DNA from: Spirochaetales bacterium
GTDB lineage: Bacteria; Spirochaetota; Spirochaetia; SZUA-6; RPPD01
Direction: 5' to 3'
Assembly (NCBI GenBank): GCA_016934415.1
Contig: JAFGSW010000041.1
Coordinates: 1 to 42,033 of the forward strand
DNA length: 42,033 nt
Shown here piece by piece: positions 1 to 6,431 of the stretch. The notes beneath the pieces are model-generated. The model worked only from the letters and a program-made list of their open reading frames with translations, searched no databases and was not told the origin of the DNA. Made by a program: the position numbers and the translations under genes. Numbering within the stretch: the first letter of the stretch is position 1; every line of letters starts with the position of its first letter.

Positions 1-455
1 TCGTCGACCAGGTTCCTCTTCCAGATCACCTTGCCCGTGTCCGCGCGGAGCGCGTGGAGATGGCCTGCAAGGCTCACGGTGTACACGACGTCGCCGTCGA
101 TGGTCGGAGTGGCGCGGGGACCGGGATGCTCGTTCGTGCGGCAGGGGTAGGTGTATTGCCACGCCACCTCGCCCGTATCGGCGTTCAGGCACCAGACGGT
201 GTCGTTTTTTCGGTCATTGCCCATGGTGTAGAGCCGGTTCCCCTTTATGGCAACCGCGGAAAACCCCTGATGGACCGATGCTTGCCAGAGGATTTTGGGG
301 CCGTTTGTGAGCGCCTCTGGGTTGAAAGCCGGGTCGGTGTAAAAGCTGTCCCCGGCATTGCCGCGAAAGCGGTACACGTCCTGGGCGGTGAGCACCGACA
401 CGAGTGAAAATAAAAGGCATGTGCATGCCGCCGTTTTCAACTTGGTAGTTCTCAT
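1..455 (-). CDS. PQQ-like beta-propeller repeat protein, secreted, 3' end outside window
   Basis: The minus strand encodes about 151 residues from an ATG at 455 to the window edge, so the C-terminal part is missing. An AAGGAG ribosome binding site lies nine bases before the ATG. The N-terminus is a signal peptide (basic start MRTTKLK, then a hydrophobic stretch ending in TAQD). Behind it come PQQ/BamB-type blades: the strand pattern VWCLNADTGEVAWQY is followed by LHALRADTGKVIWK, each with the A-D-T-G-x-V-x-W signature. Such proteins fold as eight-bladed propellers acting outside the cytoplasm, either as scaffolds or as quinoprotein-like enzymes; quinone-ligand residues cannot be judged from this fragment. 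It lies 127 bp behind the GNAT gene on the same strand. The blade motif is clear, the substrate unknown. Confidence 0.85.
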   Translation of the reverse strand, partial: MRTTKLKTAACTCLLFSLVSVLTAQDVYRFRGNAGDSFYTDPAFNPEALTNGPKILWQASVHQGFSAVAIKGNRLYTMGNDRKNDTVWCLNADTGEVAWQYTYPCRTNEHPGPRATPTIDGDVVYTVSLAGHLHALRADTGKVIWKRNLVD

Positions 456-506
456 GATTATGCACTCCTTATTGCTGGGATTTTCGATAGGGTGTTTTGT
501 TTTCTA

Positions 507-535
507 TCTATGACATAATAACAATCGAATGTCAA
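507..535 (-). promoter_or_regulatory. possible sigma-70 promoter before the PQQ-repeat gene
   Basis: On the minus strand a perfect TTGACA (530-535) is followed after 17 bases by CATAGA (507-512), a weak -10 box, in an AT-rich gap. The start codon is about 50 bases further on. The -35 match is good and the -10 poor, so this is tentative. Confidence 0.35.
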
Positions 536-560
536 AAAAGGCTACATTTTTTCCCATTAT

Positions 561-581
561 AAATTCTCCGAAGGAGAATTT
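561..581. terminator. perfect hairpin just behind the GNAT gene
   Basis: Arms AAATTCTCC and GGAGAATTT enclose a 3-base loop, starting one base beyond the GNAT stop codon. On the transcribed (minus) strand it is followed by ATAATGGG rather than a U run, so it may be a partial terminator or an mRNA 3'-end stabiliser. Confidence 0.45.
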
Positions 582-582
582 A

Positions 583-1464
583 TCAGCACCCGTTCTTGAA
601 ATACGAGATGCGGAAGCTGTCGACCGTTTCGTAGCCCAGTTTTTTATACAGGGCGATGGCGGCCGGGTTCGCCTTTTTCACGAAGAGGCAGGTGGCTTTA
701 TCATTGCGGGCCGCGTGGTCGATGACGGCGCGCATGAGGAGCGCGCCGATGCCCCGGCCGCGGGCCTCGGGGCGCGTGTACACTCCTCCGATCTGCCAGA
801 CGCGGTAGCCGCAGGCATTGGTGCCGCTCTTGGCCATGGCCCGGCCGTTTCGCTCGGCGAGGTAGATGATTTCCTTGCGCAGGCTGTCCTTGAGATGGGC
901 GTAGCAGGCGGTCTCGTTGAACTGGCCGGGGTCGAGGCAGACCTCCTCGATCTCGTAGAGGCGCTGGAGGTCGTAGAGGGCGGCCACGTCCTTCGGCCCG
1001 GCTTGTCTGACCCGCACCTCGCGCGCCAGGGGGTATGTGGGCGCGGCCTTGGCGGGCGGTTCCAGGTGCATGAGATGGTAATCGACCTTGGTCCCGATGG
1101 GTCGGCGCACAAGGTTGCAGAACAGGTCGACGGAGCGGCTCAAGCCGATGACGGAGCTTATCCGCGGTGGGTAACTGGTGAAGTAGTGGTACAACTCATG
1201 CAGACCGTGGGCGGCGGACCGGTTCTCGATGACGGGGTAGACGAGACCCTGCTCGGTGATGAGAACCGCTTCCCCGATGGACCGGTCGCCGGTCGGGTGA
1301 TTCTTGTCGCGCTTGATGAACACGAGAAAATCATTGCGCAAGTGCGGGGTGGAGGTGATTTTTTCCTTGAGCCAGGCGGAAAAGCCGACGCATTCCACTT
1401 CCTTGCGGATGAGGAATTTCTCGAGGTCGGGAAGATCGACCAGACCGGCCCGCTGCCAAATCAC
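583..1464 (-). CDS. GNAT family N-acetyltransferase
   Basis: A 293-residue protein. The C-terminal third is a typical GNAT fold: the strand QIGGVYTRPEARGRGIG holds the acetyl-CoA pyrophosphate loop RGRGIG near residues 235-240, followed by the helix GALLMRAVIDHAA and the closing motif NPAAIALYKKLGYETV. The first 130 residues form a separate, less recognisable domain, so the protein resembles two-domain GNATs. The reading frame stays open upstream to 1644, but a GTG at 1464 preceded at good distance by AAAGGAG is the best start and avoids overlap with the glycosidase gene. It lies 56 bp behind the GH3 gene and is probably cotranscribed. A cytoplasmic acetyl transfer is expected; the acceptor is unknown, though an amino-sugar role is conceivable given the neighbour. 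Confidence 0.85.
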   Translation of the reverse strand: MIWQRAGLVDLPDLEKFLIRKEVECVGFSAWLKEKITSTPHLRNDFLVFIKRDKNHPTGDRSIGEAVLITEQGLVYPVIENRSAAHGLHELYHYFTSYPPRISSVIGLSRSVDLFCNLVRRPIGTKVDYHLMHLEPPAKAAPTYPLAREVRVRQAGPKDVAALYDLQRLYEIEEVCLDPGQFNETACYAHLKDSLRKEIIYLAERNGRAMAKSGTNACGYRVWQIGGVYTRPEARGRGIGALLMRAVIDHAARNDKATCLFVKKANPAAIALYKKLGYETVDSFRISYFKNGC

Positions 1465-1520
1465 GTACGAAAGCTCCTTTCGGGAAAAGGTCGACGGCGG
1501 CCCGCGGCGTCGACCGGATG

Positions 1521-3218
1521 CTATTTCCCGCCGAAGCTCACGGGGAGAGTGCCTTCCGGCGTGAAATCGCCCGCCAGGGCGGCGAATCCCGCGCGGAAGG
1601 CCGGGGAGGCGTTGCCGTACACCGCGAGCGCCGTTTCCACCCACGGAAGCTCATCCAGGTACACGGGCGTGAGCGCCGAGACGACGATGATCTTCCTCGC
1701 CTGGGAGCGCAGCCCCCGCAGGATTTTGAGGCCCGTCGGATTGGCCAGGCAGAACACGACTCGATCGTGGCTTTGCACCGCCGCGGCCACCCGTTCCTTT
1801 TCCGCCGGATCGATCCACTGCCGCGGGTGCCAGGAATAGAGAAGCGTGGCCGCGCCCGGGAATCGCTTTTTCCCCTCTTCTAGGAATTCGGAATATTGGG
1901 CGATAAGAATGAGCTTTTCGTCCGGACTGGGGCGAAAGGGCACGACCCCTGTGCGTACCATGGTGACTCCGCGGCAGGCGGAGTCGAAAAAGAAGGCGGG
2001 CGCCCGCGGCGCCGGGATCTCCCGCGGCAGTTTTTCAGGATCCGGGATGAAGGGGAAAGGATCCGCGCCGCGGAAGGTCTTCATCTTGAGCGCGAGCACG
2101 CGCCGCGCGCCCTCACGCACCCGCTCCCGGAGAAGAGGCTCTTCGCGCATGGCTTGAAGCAGGTATTCCCAGGTTCGCTCCTGCGCCGCGGGCGTGTGCG
2201 ACACGAGGATCATGTCGTTGCCGGCCAGCAGGGCGCGGCGGCATGCCTCGCGTACGCTGCCGGTCTCCTCCACCGCGCCGTTCATCTCCATGTCGTCCGT
2301 GAGGATGAGTCCGTCGAATCCGAGCCGGCCGCGGAGCACGTCCCGGATGAAATACGGGTCGAGGCTGGCCGGCGTCCGCCGCCCGGTGACGCGGGGGAAG
2401 GAGAGGTGGGCGCTCATGATCGCGGGCAGGCCTTCCTTGATCGCGAGACGATAGGGAAGAAGCTCCCGGCTCCACAGCGTGTCCGGGTCCGCGTCGATCT
2501 CGGGGAGCGCGCCGTGGGAATCGAGGTCGGCGTCGCCGTGGCCCGGAAAGTGTTTGCCCGTGGCGATGACCCCCGCCCGCCGTGTGCCCTGGATGAAGGC
2601 GGCGCCGAGGAGCGCGGTTTCGAGCGGGTCGGAGGAAAAGAAGCGCGGGCTTACGCCGGGCGCGGCCTGCGGGTTGGAATACACATCGAGACTGGGGGCG
2701 AAATTCATATTGACGCCGAGGGCTTTCAATTCCTCGCCTAGGTAGAACCCGGTGAGGAAGGCGTCATGGGGCACCCCGCCCGCGCCGAGCGAAAGGTTTC
2801 CTCCCGAGCGCGACATGCCGGCCCGGATATGCTCGACCCAGCCGCCTTCCTGGTCGGTGGCGATGAGCAACGGAATCTGGCGCCTCGTCCCCTGGGAGAG
2901 AAGCTGGAGATCGCGGATGTCGGCGGCGAGATCGGGGAGGGTGGCGACGTTGCGGGTGAAGATCTTGACGCCTCCCAGGTTGCGGGTCGCGATCCAGTTC
3001 CGGAGCTCCCGCGTCGGAGTCGTCCCCTGATAGCCGATGAAAAAAACCTGCCCCAGGAGCTCCTCGTCGTTCATGTCCGAAACGAGCTCCGCGATCACGT
3101 CGCGGTCGCTCCCACCCTCCCAGAACCGCGAAGGGGTGCCGGGAAAGGCGGCGGTCAGCGACAGGCCGGTGACGAGCATAAAAATGACGGCGGTACGAAG
3201 CAGGGTTCCCGAATTCAT
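1521..3218 (-). CDS. glycoside hydrolase family 3, beta-N-acetylhexosaminidase type
   Basis: A 565-residue secreted enzyme. The start at 3218 gives a signal peptide (MNSGTLLRTAVIFMLVTGLSL, cleavage near TAAFPG); a longer TTG start at 3257 would spoil it. The catalytic TIM barrel covers about residues 30-380 and carries the NagZ-type block KHFPGHGDADLDSH near 222-235, whose Asp/His pair is the acid/base device of the hexosaminidase branch, and LTDDMEM with the likely nucleophile Asp near 308. About 160 further residues form a Rossmann-like C-terminal domain, as in the longer two-domain GH3 enzymes. Enzymes of this branch remove terminal beta-linked N-acetylglucosamine, commonly from peptidoglycan fragments or chitin oligomers. 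It is the first gene of a minus-strand set followed by a GNAT and a PQQ-repeat protein. Exact substrate not determined. Confidence 0.92.
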   Translation of the reverse strand: MNSGTLLRTAVIFMLVTGLSLTAAFPGTPSRFWEGGSDRDVIAELVSDMNDEELLGQVFFIGYQGTTPTRELRNWIATRNLGGVKIFTRNVATLPDLAADIRDLQLLSQGTRRQIPLLIATDQEGGWVEHIRAGMSRSGGNLSLGAGGVPHDAFLTGFYLGEELKALGVNMNFAPSLDVYSNPQAAPGVSPRFFSSDPLETALLGAAFIQGTRRAGVIATGKHFPGHGDADLDSHGALPEIDADPDTLWSRELLPYRLAIKEGLPAIMSAHLSFPRVTGRRTPASLDPYFIRDVLRGRLGFDGLILTDDMEMNGAVEETGSVREACRRALLAGNDMILVSHTPAAQERTWEYLLQAMREEPLLRERVREGARRVLALKMKTFRGADPFPFIPDPEKLPREIPAPRAPAFFFDSACRGVTMVRTGVVPFRPSPDEKLILIAQYSEFLEEGKKRFPGAATLLYSWHPRQWIDPAEKERVAAAVQSHDRVVFCLANPTGLKILRGLRSQARKIIVVSALTPVYLDELPWVETALAVYGNASPAFRAGFAALAGDFTPEGTLPVSFGGK

Positions 3219-3368
3219 GGCGGCCCTACTATATCGCGAAGGGGAAGTGCTTTTCAACAGGAATTATCAATGCAGCCCCGGGCCATTTTCTGTGCCATCT
3301 CGTTTGCCGGAAAAGAGGACACGAAGGATGATTGATTCTTTTCCTCTTTTCGTGTATCATCATGACCC

Positions 3369-3629
3369 ATGGACGATTATCGCACTGATGGTACGCGGGG
3401 CGTCGATTCAGGCTGGAGCACCGGTTCAGACCGGCGGGTTCTTCTGGTCGATGAGCTCTGGGATTCGATCCGGACTATGGTCGAGGAGAGCGAACTCGAC
3501 ACGACGCGAAAAGACGAGTTGATTATCGACCTCGGTCAATGCGAGGCGCGCCGCCTTGAACCATGCGGCGTCAGCCTGCGTTCGCTCCCCGAAAAAGGCG
3601 TCTCCGATTATCCGGGCCGTGAGGATTGA
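3369..3629 (+). CDS. orphan antitoxin-like small protein (addiction module component type), possibly a remnant
   Basis: An 86-residue frame. Its middle reads LLVDELWDSI, then an acidic stretch and SELDTTRKDELIIDLGQCEA, then CGVSLRSL. This resembles the short helical antitoxins of the putative addiction module family (PF09720/TIGR02574), which have L-x-x-L-W-D-S-I, a later helix starting T-x-x-x-x-x-E-L, and a G-x-S/T-W-E-E-V end. The final W-E-E motif is missing here. These antitoxins are normally followed by a RelE/ParE toxin; none follows, only AT-rich sequence and a repeat element. No convincing ribosome binding site precedes the ATG. It may be a decayed antitoxin or an unrelated small protein; the family assignment comes from pattern memory only. 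Confidence 0.4.
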   Translation: MDDYRTDGTRGVDSGWSTGSDRRVLLVDELWDSIRTMVEESELDTTRKDELIIDLGQCEARRLEPCGVSLRSLPEKGVSDYPGRED

Positions 3630-3789
3630 CCGAGCCTTTCCTTTCCCCCTTTACCGTCAATGGTATCCCCCGTTAGTGTCACTCGCCCGGTTCCTTGTTT
3701 CCTTACCCATCGAATTCCCATGGTACCCCTTTTTCATGCGACGGCGCCCCGGACTCGTTTGACAAGCGCTTCGCGATTGCGGATATTTT

Positions 3790-3977
3790 ATCAGGTTGAT
3801 GAAAAAGTTGAGCTTTTTCATCAACCTGATAATGAAATTGCCGGAGTCTTTTTTGAAATTATGGAATATAAGAAATAGCAGAGGAACCATGGGAAACCGC
3901 TTGGGTTGAGTTCCGGCAATTTCTGGTTTACATTTAAGGAAGCTGTTGAAAAACCGCTTTCGGTTTTTCAACAGCTT
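3790..3977. repeat. composite nested inverted-repeat element, copy 1
   Basis: Three stacked palindromes. The first, 3790-3830, has 18-base arms (ATCAGGTTGATGAAAAAG and its complement) around the loop TTGAG. Next GAAATTGCCGGA (3834-3845) pairs with TCCGGCAATTTC (3912-3923) across 66 unrelated bases. Last, 3940-3977, has 17-base arms (AAGCTGTTGAAAAACCG and complement) around CTTT. The same order, with the conserved core GAAAAAGTTGAGCTTTTTC and the shared tract TCTGGTTTACAT before the last hairpin, recurs at 25039-25247. No open reading frame of note lies inside. It sits between the antitoxin-like gene and the diguanylate cyclase gene. Confidence 0.85.
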
Positions 3978-4040
3978 GAGAGGAATGGCGCGGCCGTCAG
4001 GCGGACAGGCGGGCGCGTGTTTCAGGCGAGAAATGACGAT

Positions 4041-4916
4041 ATGATGCGTTTGCCTTCACACTACGTCGAGATGCCCGTTTTGCATATTAGATTCCGCCGG
4101 CCGCCACGGCCCTTGAGCCTCCTTGTGGTGGCGGTGCTCGTCGGTCTGGTAGGCTTCATCGATTACCTGACCGGCACGGAGATGGAATTCTCGATTTTCT
4201 ACCTGATCCCCATTACGACCGCGGTTTTCCTGTCCGGGTGGATCGTCGGAGCCGCCGCATCGGCGGCCTGCTTTGCGGTGAGTTTCGCTTTCGATTACCT
4301 CTCCGGGGATCAGGATCGGAGTTTCCTGTTGATTTTTTCCGCCAATCTCGCGCACCTCGGTTACTTTACGCTCCATACACTGATCATCAGCTGGCTGTTG
4401 CGCGTCATCCGGGAGGTCCGCGCCCTGTCCCTTCACGATCCTCTCACGACGGCCGCCAACTGGCGATATTTCGAAGAGCAGGCCGCCATGCGGCTGAAAA
4501 TCGCCCGCCGCAACCGCGCGCCGGTCACCATCGCCTACATCGACCTCGACAATTTTAAAAAGGTGAACGACACCCTCGGCCACCACGTCGGCAATGAGGT
4601 GTTGAAAACGGTGGCCGACTCCATCCAGAGCCAGATCCGGCCCAACGATCTGCTGGCGCGGTTGGGAGGCGACGAGTTCGGGCTCCTCATCGACGATCCG
4701 CGCAGCGATGAGATCAGGGGCGTTCTCGAACGGGTCATGGACGAGACCTGCGGCCGCCTGCGCGAAAGGAACTGGCCGGTGACCTTGAGCCTGGGCGCGG
4801 TGACGTACCGCAGGCTTCCGGATTCCATCACGACGATGGTAAAGGAAGCCGACAGACTCATGTATCGCGTGAAGAAATCGGGTAAAAACAGGATGCTCTA
4901 CGCGGTCCGGCGATGA
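4041..4916 (+). CDS. membrane-bound diguanylate cyclase (GGDEF)
   Basis: A 291-residue protein. Roughly residues 20-125 form hydrophobic segments ([52 protein letters not shown] and a fourth near [12 protein letters not shown]), a four-helix sensor of a type often seen before kinase or cyclase domains. The C-terminal GGDEF domain has the substrate-binding strand [19 protein letters not shown] and the active loop GGDEF near 209-213. RPND sits five residues before that loop and fits the RxxD allosteric inhibition site, so product feedback by c-di-GMP is likely. There is no EAL domain. The frame is open back to 3906, but that part is translated repeat sequence, so the ATG at 4041 is preferred; 4044 and 4071 are alternatives. 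It should make c-di-GMP at the inner membrane. Confidence 0.92.
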   Translation: MMRLPSHYVEMPVLHIRFRRPPRPLSLLVVAVLVGLVGFIDYLTGTEMEFSIFYLIPITTAVFLSGWIVGAAASAACFAVSFAFDYLSGDQDRSFLLIFSANLAHLGYFTLHTLIISWLLRVIREVRALSLHDPLTTAANWRYFEEQAAMRLKIARRNRAPVTIAYIDLDNFKKVNDTLGHHVGNEVLKTVADSIQSQIRPNDLLARLGGDEFGLLIDDPRSDEIRGVLERVMDETCGRLRERNWPVTLSLGAVTYRRLPDSITTMVKEADRLMYRVKKSGKNRMLYAVRR

Positions 4917-4998
4917 ACGCATACCGTTGAGCCGCGCCGCGAGACCGGCGGATGCGCCCCTCGCCGTCACGATAAACGCCGGGCACCGATGCGTTCGT

Positions 4999-5103
4999 GC
5001 AGAGTCCGCCGCAGAGTCCGCCGCAGAGTCCGCCGCAGAGTCCGCCGGCAGAGTCCGCCGGCAGAGTCCGCCGGCAGAGTCCGCCGGCAGAGTCCGCCGG
5101 CAG
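4999..5103. repeat. GC-rich tandem repeat, four 12-bp then four 13-bp units
   Basis: GCAGAGTCCGCC is repeated four times without gap (4999-5046). The unit then gains one G (GGCAGAGTCCGCC) and is repeated four more times (5047-5098), with GGCAG left over. The 12-bp units keep a reading frame and the 13-bp units do not, so the array is not coding throughout. It ends three bases before the AAAGGAG region of the yjbQ-like gene and would form part of its leader. Confidence 0.95.
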
Positions 5104-5121
5104 CCCGTAAAAGGAGCATGC

Positions 5122-5538
5122 ATGAAATCCTTTCGAAAAGAGCTTTTTTTCGACCTCCCGACGCGCCGGGGATTCGTCAACATTACTCCGCAGCTGGAGG
5201 AATGCCTCCGGGAAAGCGGCGTGCGCGAAGGCCTCCTCCTCTGCAACGCCATGCACATCACCGCCTCGGTGTTCATCAATGACGACGAAGCGGGACTCAA
5301 GCAGGATTTCGAGGTCTGGCTCGAGGGCCTGGCGCCGGAGAAACCGTATTCCCGGTACCGCCACAACGGCGCCGAAGACAATGCCGACGCCCATCTCAAA
5401 CGCACCGTCATGGGCCGGGAAGTGGTGGTGGCGGTGACATCGGGACGCCTGGATTTCGGGCCGTGGGAACAGGTTTTCTACGGCGAATTCGACGGCAGGC
5501 GGCGCAAGCGGGTACTGGTCAAGATTATCGGGGATTGA
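5122..5538 (+). CDS. YjbQ family protein (UPF0047, secondary thiamine-phosphate synthase type)
   Basis: A 138-residue single-domain protein whose length and motifs match the YjbQ/UPF0047 family: [38 protein letters not shown] near the start, then [21 protein letters not shown] with the conserved histidines, and [29 protein letters not shown] at the end. Members bind metal in a trimer; E. coli YjbQ has weak thiamine-phosphate synthase activity and the true role is uncertain. The start at 5122 has AAAGGAG at a good distance. The frame is open upstream to 4927 through the tandem repeat, but that extension is low-complexity and lacks family similarity. It lies 205 bp after the diguanylate cyclase and is probably cytoplasmic. 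Confidence 0.92.
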   Translation: MKSFRKELFFDLPTRRGFVNITPQLEECLRESGVREGLLLCNAMHITASVFINDDEAGLKQDFEVWLEGLAPEKPYSRYRHNGAEDNADAHLKRTVMGREVVVAVTSGRLDFGPWEQVFYGEFDGRRRKRVLVKIIGD

Positions 5539-5570
5539 AATTGCTGATGAGATTGTTGGGGCGCGACTAA

Positions 5571-5604
5571 ATTGTGGAGACGCACGGCCGTGCGTCTCTA
5601 CAAT
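5571..5604. repeat. 34-bp palindromic dispersed repeat (GTAGAGACGC type)
   Basis: Arms ATTGTGGAGACGCACGG and CCGTGCGTCTCTACAAT abut with no loop and one mismatch. The core GAGACGCACGGCCGTGCGTC is a dispersed palindrome I recognise from many unrelated bacterial genomes. It lies 33 bp behind the yjbQ-like gene and no T run follows. Confidence 0.8.
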
Positions 5605-5660
5605 CGAATATATAGAGAAACCCTTCCTCGGACTCTCTCTGAAAAAAAAACGGCTTAATC

Positions 5661-5689
5661 TTGACTCCGCAATTGAGGGGCTATATATT
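5661..5689 (+). promoter_or_regulatory. sigma-70-like promoter for the small membrane protein gene
   Basis: TTGACT (5661-5666), a 17-base spacer, then TATATT (5684-5689): five of six matches in each box. It lies about 150 bases before the ATG at 5842. The leader between them holds a short hairpin (CCGGG/CCCGG around 5798-5814). Confidence 0.6.
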
Positions 5690-5841
5690 TATGAGCGGCC
5701 GGGACACACACCCGCCTCCGCAGCGGCGTCAAGATTTGCAGAGTTCCACGGACGAGCGATGCTGATTGTTCACGAGTCTGGCGGACGGTGAATGCCGGGC
5801 GGAAGACCCGGTCCGCAGCGGCAAGGAGGATGCTTCACAGC

Positions 5842-6231
5842 ATGAACAAGAATTGGTTGTATCCGGCCATAGGGGGCGGCGCAGCCGTCCTCGTCCTCAT
5901 CGTCGTTCTCGTCATCGTTCTCAGCCAACCCGGTCCCGACCTTTCCGGAAAGTACGAACTCCTTCTGGAGGGCAAGCTCACCGAAACCGTGGTCGACATT
6001 TCCGACACCAGCGGCGCCTTTCATATCACCTTTTCATACCATGGCGCCGTGCGCAGCGAATACGTGCTGCCCAAACCCCGCGGCAAGCGGTTTATAATGG
6101 AAAAAACCGCCGATGGGCAGCCCGGCATCAAATTCGATCTGGAAGCGACCAACGGCGGCCTTAAGGGTACGGCCGACATCCCGGCGCTCACCGGGAACGT
6201 GGAAGTGTATCTGCGCCGAGTACAGCAATAG
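5842..6231 (+). CDS. small membrane-anchored protein, unknown function
   Basis: A 129-residue protein with one N-terminal membrane helix (AIGGGAAVLVLIVVLVIVL, about residues 8-27) after a short basic cytoplasmic tip. A roughly 100-residue exported domain, probably beta-rich, follows (DLSGKYELLLEGKLTETVVDI, FHITFSYHGAVRSEYVLP and DLEATNGGLKGTADIP strands). Alternating hydrophobic residues and the closing VEVYLRRVQQ suggest a small sheet or lipocalin-like fold, but no family is recognised. AAGGAGG lies 12 bases before the chosen ATG; an ATG directly abutting that site is too close. It has its own promoter and stands alone, convergent with the U32 peptidase gene. Gene reality is well supported, function open. 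Confidence 0.7.
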   Translation: MNKNWLYPAIGGGAAVLVLIVVLVIVLSQPGPDLSGKYELLLEGKLTETVVDISDTSGAFHITFSYHGAVRSEYVLPKPRGKRFIMEKTADGQPGIKFDLEATNGGLKGTADIPALTGNVEVYLRRVQQ

Positions 6232-6271
6232 TCCTGATGCTTTCCTTTATATCCTTTATTAAAGAAATTCG

Positions 6272-6406
6272 ATAAGGAATCTAGGAAGCCAGGAACAGAA
6301 AAAGGCAAAATAGAAATAACTACTCATATCAATATAAAATTATAATTAATGTTTTATATTTATTTCTTTGCGTTCTCTTCCTTTCCTGGTTTCATGGCTT
6401 CCTTAT
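6272..6406. repeat. inverted-repeat element with AT-rich centre
   Basis: The arm GATAAGGAATCTAGGAAGCC (from 6271) pairs imperfectly with a right arm around 6381-6406 (CTTTCCTGGTTTCATGGCTT then CCTTATT). About 80 very AT-rich bases lie between. It fills the gap between the converging membrane-protein and U32 genes, so it may end transcription from both sides. A related CTTTCC-GGTTTC-GGCTTCC tract occurs inside the element at 27868-28023. Confidence 0.6.
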
Positions 6407-6431
6407 TTTTTCTCTTCTCAAGAAGAACCAT

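Noticed and set aside
529..1839. 436-codon open frame on the plus strand
   Set aside because: Antisense to the GNAT and GH3 genes, both with clear motifs and ribosome sites.
4999..5103. CRISPR array or coding repeat
   Set aside because: Units are 12-13 bp with no spacers, and the unit length changes so that no single frame is kept.
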